Position numbers and translations under genes: made by a program. Below, piece by piece: positions 19,320-29,069 of a stretch of 34,449 nt of DNA. How positions within the stretch are numbered: position 1 is the first letter of the stretch; the number at the start of each line of letters is the position of its first letter. The stretch is taken from assembly GCA_947632495.1 (NCBI GenBank), contig CANRPL010000004.1, positions 1 to 34,449 on the forward strand, read 5' to 3'. The notes beneath the pieces were generated by a model. That model saw only the letters and a list, made by a program, of their open reading frames with translations, had not been told where the DNA came from and did no database searches. The DNA is from an uncultured Bacilli bacterium (GTDB lineage Bacteria > Bacillota_I > Bacilli_A > RF39 > UBA660).

Positions 19320-19850
19320 ATCGCAAACAAAGATAAGGGTTTGTTCATTAATGAACAAATACACGCTAAAGAAGTAATGGTCATTGGTCCTAAAGGAGAA
19401 CAGTTAGGTATTAAAACGACAAAAGATGCCCTAACTTTGGCTACGTATGCTGGCTTTGATTTAGTTCTTATCAATAAGAATGGTAATCCGCCTGTTTGCA
19501 AAATTATGGATTATAATAAATATAAATATGAAAATAAGAAGAAACAAAAAGAGAATTTAAAGAAGCAACGTGAGGCTAATTTAGAGATGAAGGAATATCG
19601 CTTGAGTGTTTCTATCGACGTTCATGATTTTGAGACACGTGTTAAACAAGCTTCAAAATATTTAGAAAAAGGGCATCGTATTAAGGCATCAATTAGATTC
19701 CGTGGCCGTGAGATGGCTCATACTGATTTAGGTAAACAAGTTCTTGTTCGCTTTGCCGATGCACTAGCTAATTATGGTGATATCGATCAAAAGCCTACAT
19801 TAGACGGACGCAATATGACAATGATACTTATACCAAAAAAAGACAAATAG
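19320..19850 (+). CDS. infC: Translation initiation factor IF-3, apparent ATC start
   Basis: INEQIHAKEVMVIGPKGEQLGIKTTKDAL…PPVCKIMDYNKYKYE; GGAGGTG at 19307-19313 places the start at ATC 19320. Confidence 0.9.
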   Translation: MANKDKGLFINEQIHAKEVMVIGPKGEQLGIKTTKDALTLATYAGFDLVLINKNGNPPVCKIMDYNKYKYENKKKQKENLKKQREANLEMKEYRLSVSIDVHDFETRVKQASKYLEKGHRIKASIRFRGREMAHTDLGKQVLVRFADALANYGDIDQKPTLDGRNMTMILIPKKDK

Positions 19851-19860
19851 GAGGGAAATT

Positions 19861-20070
19861 ATGCCAAAAAAAGCAAAAAAAATAAAATTAAAATCACACA
19901 AAGGAACACAAAAAGTTCTAAATGTTCGTGATGGTGGTTCAATTAAAATTGGACATCCAGGAACAAGACACAATACTGGAAAGAAGAATACTGCTTCAAA
20001 TAGAAGTGGTAGAACAGCAGCAGCTTTATCTAAAGCCGATGCTAATAGACTTAAAAAAGTTGTAATTTAA
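19861..20070 (+). CDS. rpmI: Ribosomal protein L35 (bL35)
   Basis: MPKKAKKIKLKSHKGTQKV…GGSIKIGHPGTRHNTGKKN…LSKADANRLKKVV between infC and rplT. Confidence 0.92.
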   Translation: MPKKAKKIKLKSHKGTQKVLNVRDGGSIKIGHPGTRHNTGKKNTASNRSGRTAAALSKADANRLKKVVI

Positions 20071-20088
20071 TAAGGAGGAGGAATTGCT

Positions 20089-20625
20089 ATGGCAAGAGTT
20101 AAAGGAAGTAATATCCATGCTGCTCGTAGAAAAAAAGTTTTAAAACGTGCTAAAGGATATTTTGGAAGTAAACACAAATTATATAAAACAGCCAAAGAAC
20201 AAGTTATGCATTCTCTAAAATATGCATATCGTGATAGAAGACAAACAAAGAGAAATATGAGAAAATTATGGATTACTCGTATTAATGCCGCTTGTCGTAT
20301 GAATGAAATTAGTTATTCTAAATTTATCGACGGATTAAATAAAGCTGGTGTTACAATTAATAGAAAGATGTTAAGTGAAATCGCTATTCAAGAACCAAAG
20401 GCATTCACTGATTTAGTTAAGGTTGCTAAAGATGCTTTAGCTGGTAAGACTGTTAAGGCAGAAGTTAGTGCTGAACCAAAAGCTGCTAAAGAAGAGAAGC
20501 CGGTTAAAGAAAGTGCTGATCTTTCTAAATTAACCGTTGCAGAATTAAAAGCAATGGCTAAAGAAAAAAACGTTGAAGGCTATACAACAATGAAAAAAGC
20601 GGAATTATTAGAGGCTTTAAAGTAA
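20089..20625 (+). CDS. rplT: Ribosomal protein L20 (bL20) with C-terminal Rho_N/SAP-like extension
   Basis: [68 protein letters not shown]; extra ~60 aa ending [35 protein letters not shown]. Confidence 0.96.
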   Translation: MARVKGSNIHAARRKKVLKRAKGYFGSKHKLYKTAKEQVMHSLKYAYRDRRQTKRNMRKLWITRINAACRMNEISYSKFIDGLNKAGVTINRKMLSEIAIQEPKAFTDLVKVAKDALAGKTVKAEVSAEPKAAKEEKPVKESADLSKLTVAELKAMAKEKNVEGYTTMKKAELLEALK

Positions 20626-20652
20626 GAAGTGTGAAGACATTTCTTCTTTTTT
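20624..20652 (+). terminator. rplT terminator
   Basis: AAGAAGTGT-gaag-ACATTTCTT (one G-U) plus T run. Confidence 0.75.
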
Positions 20653-20660
20653 ACCCATTT

Positions 20661-20687
20661 TTAGCACTCTCACTTGACAAGTGCTAA
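20661..20687 (+). promoter_or_regulatory. CIRCE operator (HrcA site) overlapping the clpB promoter
   Basis: TTAGCACTC-N9-AAGTGCTAA, one mismatch to TTAGCACTC-N9-GAGTGCTAA; TTGACA 20674-20679 and TATAAT 20696-20701. Confidence 0.93.
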
Positions 20688-20743
20688 AAATGTAGTATAA
20701 TGATAAATGATGAATTGTTATTCATTAGAAAGAGGGGGATATT

Positions 20744-22852
20744 ATGAATATGCAAAATCCTTATGAAGAAAGCCTAGAAAATGTCCTAGAAAAATATGGG
20801 CGCGATATTGTTGCGGCTGTTCGTGATGGTAAGATTGATCCTGTTATTGGCCGTGATGAAGAAGTTCGTAGTATTACACGTATATTATCACGTAAAAGTA
20901 AAAATAATCCCGTTTTAATAGGTGAACCAGGTGTTGGTAAAACCGCTATTGTTGAGGGTCTTGCTCAACGAATCGTCAAAGGTGATGTACCTAATAGCTT
21001 AAAGAATAAAACGATTTGGGAGTTAGATTTGGGTGCCTTAATAGCGGGAGCTAAATATCGTGGTGAATTTGAGGATCGCTTTAAAGCTGTTTTAAAGAAA
21101 ATTCAAGAATCTGATGGCGATATCATCATGTTTATTGATGAGATTCATATGATTGTTGGTGCCGGTGCTGAAGGAGCTATGGATGCTGGTAATATGTTAA
21201 AACCATTATTAGCTCGTGGTGAAATTCATGTTATTGGTGCGACAACCTTGAATGAATATCGTAAATATATTGAAAAAGATGGAGCTTTGGAGCGTAGATT
21301 TCAAAAGGTAAAAGTATCTGAACCTAATGTTTTAGATACAATTACTATTCTTCGTGGCCTTAAATCCCGTTTTGAAGTCTTTCATAGTGTCAGCATTAAA
21401 GATAAGGCTTTAGTAGCGGCAGCAACTTTATCCGACCGTTATATAACTGATCGTTTTTTACCGGATAAAGCAATTGATTTAGTTGATGAAGCTTGTTCAA
21501 CAATTAAAGTTCAAATGGACTCTGTTCCAACTGAACTAGATACTTTAACTCGCTCCATTATGCGTTTAGAAATAGAAATGCAAGCCTTAAAAAAAGAGAA
21601 AGATGAAATATCTAAAAAACGTGTTGAGGAAATTAAAGATAAATTAGTTGGCATGAAAGCTAAAGAAAAGGAAATGCGTGATAGATGGAATGAAGAAAAA
21701 GATGTTTTAGCGAAGATTAATAGTAAGAAAGAAGAAATTGAAAAGAAAACTTTTGAACTAGAACAGGCTGAAAATAATTATGATTTAGAGGTGGCTGCTC
21801 GTTTACGTCACGGTGTTATTCCTAATTTACAAAAAGAATTAGAAGACCTTAAAGCTAATAGTAATTCTAAAATATTGAGTGATGAAGTTACAGAGGAAGA
21901 TATTGCGGCTATTATTTCTAAATGGACCAATATTCCTATTACAAAATTAGTAAGTGGTGAAAAGGAAAAACTTTTAAATCTTGAAGATAATCTAAAGAAA
22001 AGAGTAAAAGGTCAGGATAAAGCCTTAAAATTAGTAAGTGAAGCTATTATTAGAGCTCGTGCTGGTATTAAAAATCCTAATCGACCAATTGGATCATTTA
22101 TCTTTTTAGGTCCTACTGGTGTAGGTAAGACGGAAGTAGCTCGTACTTTAGCTTATGAGCTATTTGATGATGAACGACATATGATTCGTATCGATATGAG
22201 TGAATATATGGAAGCCCATAGCGTATCACGTTTAGTTGGAGCTCCTCCGGGATATGTTGGCTATGATGAAGGTGGTCAATTAACTGAAGCGGTCCGTCGT
22301 AATCCTTATAGTATAGTCTTATTTGATGAAATTGAAAAAGCGCACAAAGACGTTTTCAATATCTTACTTCAGATATTAGATGATGGTCGTATTACTGATT
22401 CTCAAGGAAGAACTGTTGATTTTAAAAACACCATTATTATTATGACCTCCAATTTAGGTAGTGAATATATTTTAAATAATGAAAAAGATCGTGACGAATT
22501 AGTAATGAAAGAACTTCGTCGTACTTTTAGACCAGAATTTATCAACCGTATTGACGAGATAATAATCTTTAATTCTCTATCTAAAGATGTAGTATACGCT
22601 ATTCTTGATAATATCATTAAAGAAATTGAAGAAAGATTAGCTGATAAGAAGTTAAAAATATCTTTAAGCGAAGCCGCTAAAAAGTTCATTATTGATGAAT
22701 CATTCGATCCTGATTTTGGGGCTCGACCAATTAAAAGATATGTAGCTCGTAATTTAGAGACAATGCTTGCGAAAGCCATTGTAAACGATGAAGTAAAATT
22801 TAATTCGGAGATTAAAATTGATGTTTATCAAAATGAATTAGTTATTAAATAG
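20744..22852 (+). CDS. clpB: ClpB-type AAA+ disaggregase lacking the N-terminal Clp_N domain
   Basis: Walker A GEPGVGKT and GPTGVGKT, long middle coiled coil (~aa 270-370), protein starts ~30 aa before the D1 core. Confidence 0.92.
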   Translation: MNMQNPYEESLENVLEKYGRDIVAAVRDGKIDPVIGRDEEVRSITRILSRKSKNNPVLIGEPGVGKTAIVEGLAQRIVKGDVPNSLKNKTIWELDLGALIAGAKYRGEFEDRFKAVLKKIQESDGDIIMFIDEIHMIVGAGAEGAMDAGNMLKPLLARGEIHVIGATTLNEYRKYIEKDGALERRFQKVKVSEPNVLDTITILRGLKSRFEVFHSVSIKDKALVAAATLSDRYITDRFLPDKAIDLVDEACSTIKVQMDSVPTELDTLTRSIMRLEIEMQALKKEKDEISKKRVEEIKDKLVGMKAKEKEMRDRWNEEKDVLAKINSKKEEIEKKTFELEQAENNYDLEVAARLRHGVIPNLQKELEDLKANSNSKILSDEVTEEDIAAIISKWTNIPITKLVSGEKEKLLNLEDNLKKRVKGQDKALKLVSEAIIRARAGIKNPNRPIGSFIFLGPTGVGKTEVARTLAYELFDDERHMIRIDMSEYMEAHSVSRLVGAPPGYVGYDEGGQLTEAVRRNPYSIVLFDEIEKAHKDVFNILLQILDDGRITDSQGRTVDFKNTIIIMTSNLGSEYILNNEKDRDELVMKELRRTFRPEFINRIDEIIIFNSLSKDVVYAILDNIIKEIEERLADKKLKISLSEAAKKFIIDESFDPDFGARPIKRYVARNLETMLAKAIVNDEVKFNSEIKIDVYQNELVIK

Positions 22853-22882
22853 AAAATGTAACCAACATTTTCTATTTTTTTT
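22851..22882 (+). terminator. clpB terminator
   Basis: AGAAAATGT-aacca-ACATTTTCT plus T run. Confidence 0.8.
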
Positions 22883-22917
22883 GCTATAATAGATATAGAA
22901 AATAAGGAAGTGATCTT

Positions 22918-23745
22918 ATGCGTGGTAAAAATATTTTGTTAATTACTTTAGCGGTTATCTTCTTAAGTGTCTTATGCTATGACTATGTAGCTGATTATTC
23001 GTCTTTAACAACTGATTCCGGATTTGATACTGGCTATGATGGTGGCTCTAGCTTTGATAGTGATTTTGGTGATAGTGACTTTGACTATGATTATGACTCG
23101 GATGGTAGTAGTGGTTTTTCTAGCCCTATAGAAGTTGTAATAATTGTTTTTGTTATTGTCATCTTTGTCATTGTTATTTTAGCTGTTACTAGTAATAATA
23201 AGCCTAAAACGAAAATTAATTATCAACAGCCGGCACTATCTAAAGAAGATGAACAGACAATGGAAGATTGCTTTAAGATATATTGTGATGTTCAAATGGC
23301 TTGGATGAATTTTGATTATGATAAAATGCGTAATCTAGTTACAGATGAATTATTTAATCAGTATCAAAACCAATTAAAGCAACTAGAACTAAAGGGTGAA
23401 AAAAATATTATGAGTAATTTTCTTTATAATGGTGGACATGTCATTCGTCGTTATCAAGAAAATGGACTTGATTTTGTTGAGATTGAATTAATCACTGATT
23501 TTTATGATTACATTGTAAATCAAGATAATCAAATTGTTAGAGGTACCGATAAACACAAAGTATCTATGGTTTATGATTTAGTTTTTGTAATGGATAAAGA
23601 AGCTATTGATACTTGCCCTAATTGTAATGCTGCTTTGACTGATAGTATGACAGTATGTCCTTATTGTAAGTCAAATATTCAAAGTACGAGACGTTCTTTC
23701 AAATTAGCTAGTAAAAAAGTGACAAAGCAGTATACATCATACTAA
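22918..23745 (+). CDS. Tim44-like, zinc-ribbon membrane protein, paralog A
   Basis: N-terminal TM, Gly/Ser/Asp-rich loop, second TM, core DVQMAWMNFDYDKMRNLVTDELFNQYQNQLKQLE, C-terminal CPNC…CPYC. Confidence 0.75.
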   Translation: MRGKNILLITLAVIFLSVLCYDYVADYSSLTTDSGFDTGYDGGSSFDSDFGDSDFDYDYDSDGSSGFSSPIEVVIIVFVIVIFVIVILAVTSNNKPKTKINYQQPALSKEDEQTMEDCFKIYCDVQMAWMNFDYDKMRNLVTDELFNQYQNQLKQLELKGEKNIMSNFLYNGGHVIRRYQENGLDFVEIELITDFYDYIVNQDNQIVRGTDKHKVSMVYDLVFVMDKEAIDTCPNCNAALTDSMTVCPYCKSNIQSTRRSFKLASKKVTKQYTSY

Positions 23746-23773
23746 TCTATACTACATGAAGGGAACTTGGATT

Positions 23774-24760
23774 ATGAAAAAGAATATATTATTAATCTCT
23801 TTAGCTATTATCTTTCTAGGTGTCTTATGTTATGATTATGTAACAGATTATTCATCTTTAGCAATGGATTCAGGTTTTGATACTAGCTATAGTAGTGAAT
23901 CTAGCGGTAGCTCTAGTAGTGATAGTGACTATGATAGACCAAGTTACAGTTATCAAAGTGATAATAGTAATAATAGAACTGATTACGTCAATTTGAATCC
24001 TAAACAAGCTCGTCTTTTTGCGCTATGGATGACATTTTTCTTTTTTTCAATAATATATCTATGGATTTTATTTCTAAAAGAATCATGGGCCAAGAAGAAA
24101 AAGTATTTACTTCGTCCGTTACCTTTTTTAGGTGTGTGGATATTATGTAGTTTAGTCATACCACATATGATTTCATTAGTAGTTGCCTTAATATTAACGA
24201 TAATAATTTTCCTTGTTTATGCCATTAAAAAACAAAAGATAATGACCAATCAAACTAAACCGAGCAAAGAAGAACAAGCATTAATTGATGAATGTTATAA
24301 AATATTCTATGATGTTCAAATGGCTTGGATGAACTTTGATTATGATAAGATGCGCGAGTTAGTAACAGATGAATTATTTAATCAATATCAAAATCAGTTG
24401 AAACAGCTTGAAATAGTTGGTGAAAAAAATATCATGAAGGGATTTCGTTATCTAAATGGTGAAATCATTCGAAATAGAAAGACTAATGGTAAGCGTATTA
24501 TCAGTCTTATCATGAAGGTTAAGTTTTATGATTATATTATTAATCAGGAAGGAAAGATTGTTAGAGGAAAGGATAAGTTTAGAGTGAAGATGACTTATAA
24601 ATTAAATTTCATCGCGGATGAAGGGGCAACCAATATTTGTCCAAATTGTGGGTCACATTTAACTGATAGTATGAGTAAATGTCCACATTGTAATACAATT
24701 ATTCACAGTACTAGAAAAGCTCTTAAATTATCAAGCAAAAAGGTCATAGATCAATCGTAA
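23774..24760 (+). CDS. Tim44-like, zinc-ribbon membrane protein, paralog B
   Basis: Same architecture with additional TM segments; DVQMAWMNFDYDKMRELVTDELFNQYQNQLKQLE; CPNC…CPHC. Start likely ATG 23774. Confidence 0.75.
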   Translation: MKKNILLISLAIIFLGVLCYDYVTDYSSLAMDSGFDTSYSSESSGSSSSDSDYDRPSYSYQSDNSNNRTDYVNLNPKQARLFALWMTFFFFSIIYLWILFLKESWAKKKKYLLRPLPFLGVWILCSLVIPHMISLVVALILTIIIFLVYAIKKQKIMTNQTKPSKEEQALIDECYKIFYDVQMAWMNFDYDKMRELVTDELFNQYQNQLKQLEIVGEKNIMKGFRYLNGEIIRNRKTNGKRIISLIMKVKFYDYIINQEGKIVRGKDKFRVKMTYKLNFIADEGATNICPNCGSHLTDSMSKCPHCNTIIHSTRKALKLSSKKVIDQS

Positions 24761-24771
24761 GGAGTGTTTAT

Positions 24772-25314
24772 ATGTTAGAAGAATTAAAAAAATTAGAACC
24801 TGATTTTAATGAAAGTATTTTTATTTCTAAAGTCAATAATATTTTTGTAGCGATGTTAAATAGCATTATGTTTCAAGATGCTAGTATGTCAGTAACATCT
24901 TTAGGGCCAACTTTAAAGGAAATAATTAATCAAAAAATTACATCTTTAAAAAATAGTAATGTTATTCAGATGTATGGTGAGATGAATGTTCATGATACTA
25001 AAATTATTGGAGCAGAAATATTAGAAGATAAATACATTATTAAGGTTCAAATTATGTCTAGATACCTTGATTATTTAATGGACGCAACAAGTAAAAAGAA
25101 AGTTAGTGGCGATGATTATACACGCGTGGAACGTGTTAATTATTTAACCTTTGAAGAGAAACGTAATCATAAGAAGTTAGGAGACGTTACAGAATGTCCA
25201 TTTTGTGGCGCTAATATCGATTATAATTACAAAGGAATATGTGAATATTGTAAAAAAGAACTTCCCAAAGAAGAATATGATTGGATTTTAACTAATTGGG
25301 AAGAAGTGAAATAA
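24772..25314 (+). CDS. Soluble Tim44-like, zinc-ribbon protein, paralog C
   Basis: LEPDFNESIFISKVNNIFVAMLNSIMFQDASM… with C-terminal CPFC…CEYC; no TM segment. Confidence 0.6.
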   Translation: MLEELKKLEPDFNESIFISKVNNIFVAMLNSIMFQDASMSVTSLGPTLKEIINQKITSLKNSNVIQMYGEMNVHDTKIIGAEILEDKYIIKVQIMSRYLDYLMDATSKKKVSGDDYTRVERVNYLTFEEKRNHKKLGDVTECPFCGANIDYNYKGICEYCKKELPKEEYDWILTNWEEVK

Positions 25315-26312
25315 TGAATAAAAAGGGCTTTCTACTATTAATTTTATCAATCATTTTTTTAGGTGTACTTTTTTATAATTTTGTTAGTGATTATTCCTCT
25401 TTGACAACTGATTCAGGCTTCGATGTAGGTTATAGTGGAGATTCTGGCGGTGGCTATAGTGGTGGTTATGATGGCGATAGTGGTAGTGGATTTCATAGCC
25501 ATGGTTCTTCTAAAACTTATATTAAAGGTGATGATTTGTATGTAATATCTCTTATCATCATTTTTGCTGGTGCCTTTTATCTAGCCGGTAATATTTTTAG
25601 CAAGAATCTTAAACATCGCAAATTAAGAATGATCTCAAGAGTTATCTTCTATTTGTCTTTATGTTGTGGACCATTAATATATAGCTTTTATATTATGGCC
25701 ATTGATGATATTAGAGGATTAGAATTACTTTGGTGTATTGTAATGATCTTTTCTATTATCATTGTGACTATAATTTTAAAAAAAGCCGGTAATTATTTAA
25801 GTACTAAAAGGATGTTTAGTAAAATGACATCTGAAGAGAAAAAATGTTTTGATGATTGCTATCAAGTATTTTGCGATGTTCAAATGGCTTGGATGAATTT
25901 TGATTATGATAAATTACGTGATTTAGTAACGGATGAACTATTTAATCAGTATCAAAATCAGTTAAAACAATTAGAACTTAAGAAAGAAAAGAATATCATG
26001 CGTGATTTTACACTTGCCGGTGGTTCTATCTATTTTTTCCCATCTAATAATATTGAAGAAATAGAAATCCTTTTATTGGTTAATTTTTATGATTATATTG
26101 TTGATTCAAAAAATATGATTGTAAGGGGAAATTACTATAAAAAAGTACATATGGCATATGATCTTACTTTTGTAAGAAGTCTTAAAGCGCCTACTAATTG
26201 TCCTAATTGTAATGCTAAATTAACGGATGGAGCAGCTATTTGTCCTAATTGTAAGTCGCATATTCATTCTGTTAGAGGTAAGCTAAAATTGTCTCATAAG
26301 GAAGTTATTTAA
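25314..26312 (+). CDS. Tim44-like, zinc-ribbon membrane protein, paralog D
   Basis: LILSIIFLGVLFYNFVSDYSSLTTDSGFDVGYS, Gly-rich loop, several TMs, DVQMAWMNFDYDKLRDLVTDELFNQYQNQLKQLE, CPNC…CPNC; ATG 25314 overlaps previous TAA. Confidence 0.75.
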   Translation: MNKKGFLLLILSIIFLGVLFYNFVSDYSSLTTDSGFDVGYSGDSGGGYSGGYDGDSGSGFHSHGSSKTYIKGDDLYVISLIIIFAGAFYLAGNIFSKNLKHRKLRMISRVIFYLSLCCGPLIYSFYIMAIDDIRGLELLWCIVMIFSIIIVTIILKKAGNYLSTKRMFSKMTSEEKKCFDDCYQVFCDVQMAWMNFDYDKLRDLVTDELFNQYQNQLKQLELKKEKNIMRDFTLAGGSIYFFPSNNIEEIEILLLVNFYDYIVDSKNMIVRGNYYKKVHMAYDLTFVRSLKAPTNCPNCNAKLTDGAAICPNCKSHIHSVRGKLKLSHKEVI

Positions 26313-26378
26313 GGCTAGAAAAATAACTTGTAACAATTATTATTTTATGATAAACTTTTAGAGTAAGGTAGTGATGAT

Positions 26379-26684
26379 ATGGATGCATTTGTTATCCTTG
26401 TATTAGTAATAATTATTATATGTTGGGCATGTTATCGCCGTAAGTTATCTAAGGCCGCTTATGGTATAGCAGCGCTAGATATTTTCTTGAGAATCGTATG
26501 TTGGATTGCTAGTCAATTTAAAGGTGGATCAGTTGATGCTTTTTTGACGAGATTTCCTAATAGCTTGTTAGGAGTAGCTGATAAATATACTGATGGGATT
26601 GTCTATTTATTAATTGCTTGGGCTTTTGTTCTTTTAATGTGCTACTTCTTATTTTTAACTTTAAGTATATTCTTTAAGAAATAA
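26379..26684 (+). CDS. Small multi-TM protein of unknown function
   Basis: 101-aa hydrophobic ORF with own upstream spacing and downstream terminator. Confidence 0.6.
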   Translation: MDAFVILVLVIIIICWACYRRKLSKAAYGIAALDIFLRIVCWIASQFKGGSVDAFLTRFPNSLLGVADKYTDGIVYLLIAWAFVLLMCYFLFLTLSIFFKK

Positions 26685-26706
26685 AATGACAAAAAAGTCA
26701 TTTTTT
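26683..26706 (+). terminator. Intrinsic terminator
   Basis: AAAATGAC-aaaaaa-GTCATTTTTT. Confidence 0.75.
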
Positions 26707-26762
26707 CTTATAGTTAGGTGCAAAACATTTGTTTGTGTGATATAATTAAATAGGTGGTTAAT

Positions 26763-27317
26763 ATGTATGAATATATAATCGGTAAGGTAACAATGATTGA
26801 AAGCAATCATATTGTTTTAGATAATAATAATATTGGATATCTTATTTATGTTGGTAATCCATATAGTTATAAGCTTAATGAAGAAGCTAAAGTATATCTT
26901 TATCAACATATTAGAGAAGATGAAAATACCTTGTATGGTTTTAAGACGATGGCCGAAAAAGAAATGTTCTTAAGATTAATCGATGTTAAGGGTTTAGGTT
27001 GTAAGATGGCTCTTCCTATGCTTGCCAGTGGCAATACAAATGATTTATGGGAAGCTATTGAAAATGAAAATATTCATTACTTAAAGAAGTTTCCTAAAAT
27101 TGGCGATAAAGTTGCGCGTCAGATTGTTCTTGATTTAAAAGGTAAATTATCTAATGTTGAAGTAGATAAGACGATGCATACATATGAAGAATTAGTTGAA
27201 GTATTAAAAGGACTAGGATATAAACCTGGTGATATTAAGGCTGTGGTTGATAAAGTAGATGCTAATTTACCAATTGAGAAGCAAGTTAAGGAAGCATTAA
27301 AGTTATTATTAAAGTAA
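26763..27317 (+). CDS. ruvA: Holliday junction helicase subunit RuvA
   Basis: MYEYIIGKVTMIESNHIVLDNNNIGYLIYV, LIDVKGLGCKMALPML, FPKIGDKVARQIVLDLKGKL. Confidence 0.95.
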   Translation: MYEYIIGKVTMIESNHIVLDNNNIGYLIYVGNPYSYKLNEEAKVYLYQHIREDENTLYGFKTMAEKEMFLRLIDVKGLGCKMALPMLASGNTNDLWEAIENENIHYLKKFPKIGDKVARQIVLDLKGKLSNVEVDKTMHTYEELVEVLKGLGYKPGDIKAVVDKVDANLPIEKQVKEALKLLLK

Positions 27318-27329
27318 GGAGGTTAAAAA

Positions 27330-28331
27330 ATGGATGATCGAATTACAAGTGGAGTTAAAAGAGAAGAAGATAATTTTGAATTATCTATTCGCCCTACAAC
27401 TTTAGATGAATATGTTGGACAAACAGAAGTAAAAGAAAATTTAAGTATTTTTATTCAAGCAGCTAAAATGCGTAGTGAACCATTAGATCATGTTTTACTA
27501 TATGGCCCTCCTGGATTAGGTAAAACAACTTTAGCAAATATTATCGCTAATGAACTAGGTTCAAACATCAAAACGACTAGTGGACCAGCTATTGAAAAGA
27601 CAGGAGATTTAGCGGCTATTTTATCCAGTTTAGAAGAGGGAGATGTTTTGTTTATTGATGAAATTCATCGTATTCCCCGTTTTATCGAAGAAATATTATA
27701 TTCTGCAATGGAAGATTTTTCTTTAGAGTTAATTATTGGTAATGATAATAGTAGTCGTAGTATTCACATTGATTTACCACCCTTTACTTTGGTGGGAGCG
27801 ACTACAAGAGCAGGAGATTTAACAGGCCCTTTACGTGATCGTTTTGGCATTGTTAATAAATTGAATTTTTATAATGAAGAAGAGTTAAAAGATATTGCGT
27901 TACGTACCAGTAGGGTTCTTAATACTGAAATAACGGAAGAAGCTGCATATGAGCTTGCTCGAAGAAGTAGGGGTACACCACGTATTACTAACCGTTTATT
28001 TCGTCGCGTTAGAGATTTTGCCCTTGTTATGGGTGATGGCAAGATTGATTTTGATATCGCTAAATTATCTCTTGATCGTTTAAAAGTTGATAGTTTAGGT
28101 CTTGATGATACCGATTATAATCTTCTTAAATCAATTATTGATAAATTTAATGGTGGACCTGTCGGTATTGAAGCTATTGCCTCTTCTATCGGTGAAGAGC
28201 AAACGACGATTGAGGATGTCTATGAACCATATTTATTACAGACGGGTCTATTAAAACGTACTTCTCGTGGTCGTATGGTTACGGAAAAGGCTTATAATCA
28301 TTTAGGCATTCCTTATAAACCTAAGAAGTAG
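27330..28331 (+). CDS. ruvB: Holliday junction helicase subunit RuvB
   Basis: [81 protein letters not shown]. Confidence 0.98.
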   Translation: MDDRITSGVKREEDNFELSIRPTTLDEYVGQTEVKENLSIFIQAAKMRSEPLDHVLLYGPPGLGKTTLANIIANELGSNIKTTSGPAIEKTGDLAAILSSLEEGDVLFIDEIHRIPRFIEEILYSAMEDFSLELIIGNDNSSRSIHIDLPPFTLVGATTRAGDLTGPLRDRFGIVNKLNFYNEEELKDIALRTSRVLNTEITEEAAYELARRSRGTPRITNRLFRRVRDFALVMGDGKIDFDIAKLSLDRLKVDSLGLDDTDYNLLKSIIDKFNGGPVGIEAIASSIGEEQTTIEDVYEPYLLQTGLLKRTSRGRMVTEKAYNHLGIPYKPKK

Positions 28332-28350
28332 GGCACTCCCTACTTTTTGT
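28326..28350 (+). terminator. ruvB terminator
   Basis: AAGTAGGG-cact-CCCTACTT plus T run. Confidence 0.85.
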
Positions 28351-28418
28351 TTTGTTTTTTGAAGTAGTTATGATATAATTATAAAAGATAGTAGTTTTAT
28401 AGAAATTGAGGTTTTAGT

Positions 28419-29069
28419 ATGTTTATTGGGAAGTATAATAAGTCCGTAATTGTTACCTATTTAGGAGTTTTATCTACCATTATTGGTATTTATCTTTTAT
28501 TGGGCACAGAAACAATTCACATTACTATCGCAACTATTTGCTTGATGATTTCAGGCATCTGTGATATGTTTGATGGCAAGGTAGCTAGAATGTGCAAAGG
28601 ACGTACACAAGAGGATTGTGACTATGGTATTCAAATTGATTCATTAACTGACATGGTATCTTTTATTGCTTTTCCAATGATAATTTTATATGGTATTAGT
28701 CAAGCTTTTAAGGTAAGTTTATGTCCATATATCGCTATTCCTATTTTGGCTCTTTTTACGATTGCGGGTATTAGTCGTCTAGCTTTTTTCAATGTTAATG
28801 CGGCTTTAGAAGATGGACCAGTAAAATATTATACAGGTTTACCAGTAACGGCAACGGCGATTGTTTTTCCACTCCTTTATTTACTACGTTATATTGTTGA
28901 TGTTAAGATTTTTGTTTATATTTATTTAGGAGCTTTCCTAGTTATGGCTTTTCTAATGGTTTTTAAATTTCATTTAAAAAAGCCTAAAACTAATTCTTGG
29001 TATGTAACTTGCTCTATTTTAGCGGTTATTATGTCAGCAATTTTAATTTATTTAAAGGTGAGAAAATAG
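28419..29069 (+). CDS. pssA: CDP-diacylglycerol-serine O-phosphatidyltransferase
   Basis: CDP-alcohol phosphotransferase motif (DMFDGKVARMCKGRTQEDCDYGIQIDSLTDMVSF), multi-TM. Confidence 0.92.
   Translation: MFIGKYNKSVIVTYLGVLSTIIGIYLLLGTETIHITIATICLMISGICDMFDGKVARMCKGRTQEDCDYGIQIDSLTDMVSFIAFPMIILYGISQAFKVSLCPYIAIPILALFTIAGISRLAFFNVNAALEDGPVKYYTGLPVTATAIVFPLLYLLRYIVDVKIFVYIYLGAFLVMAFLMVFKFHLKKPKTNSWYVTCSILAVIMSAILIYLKVRK

Noticed and set aside
22402-22779. Minus-strand 125-aa ORF inside clpB
   Set aside because: Antisense shadow of clpB; no ribosome-binding site or family match recognised.
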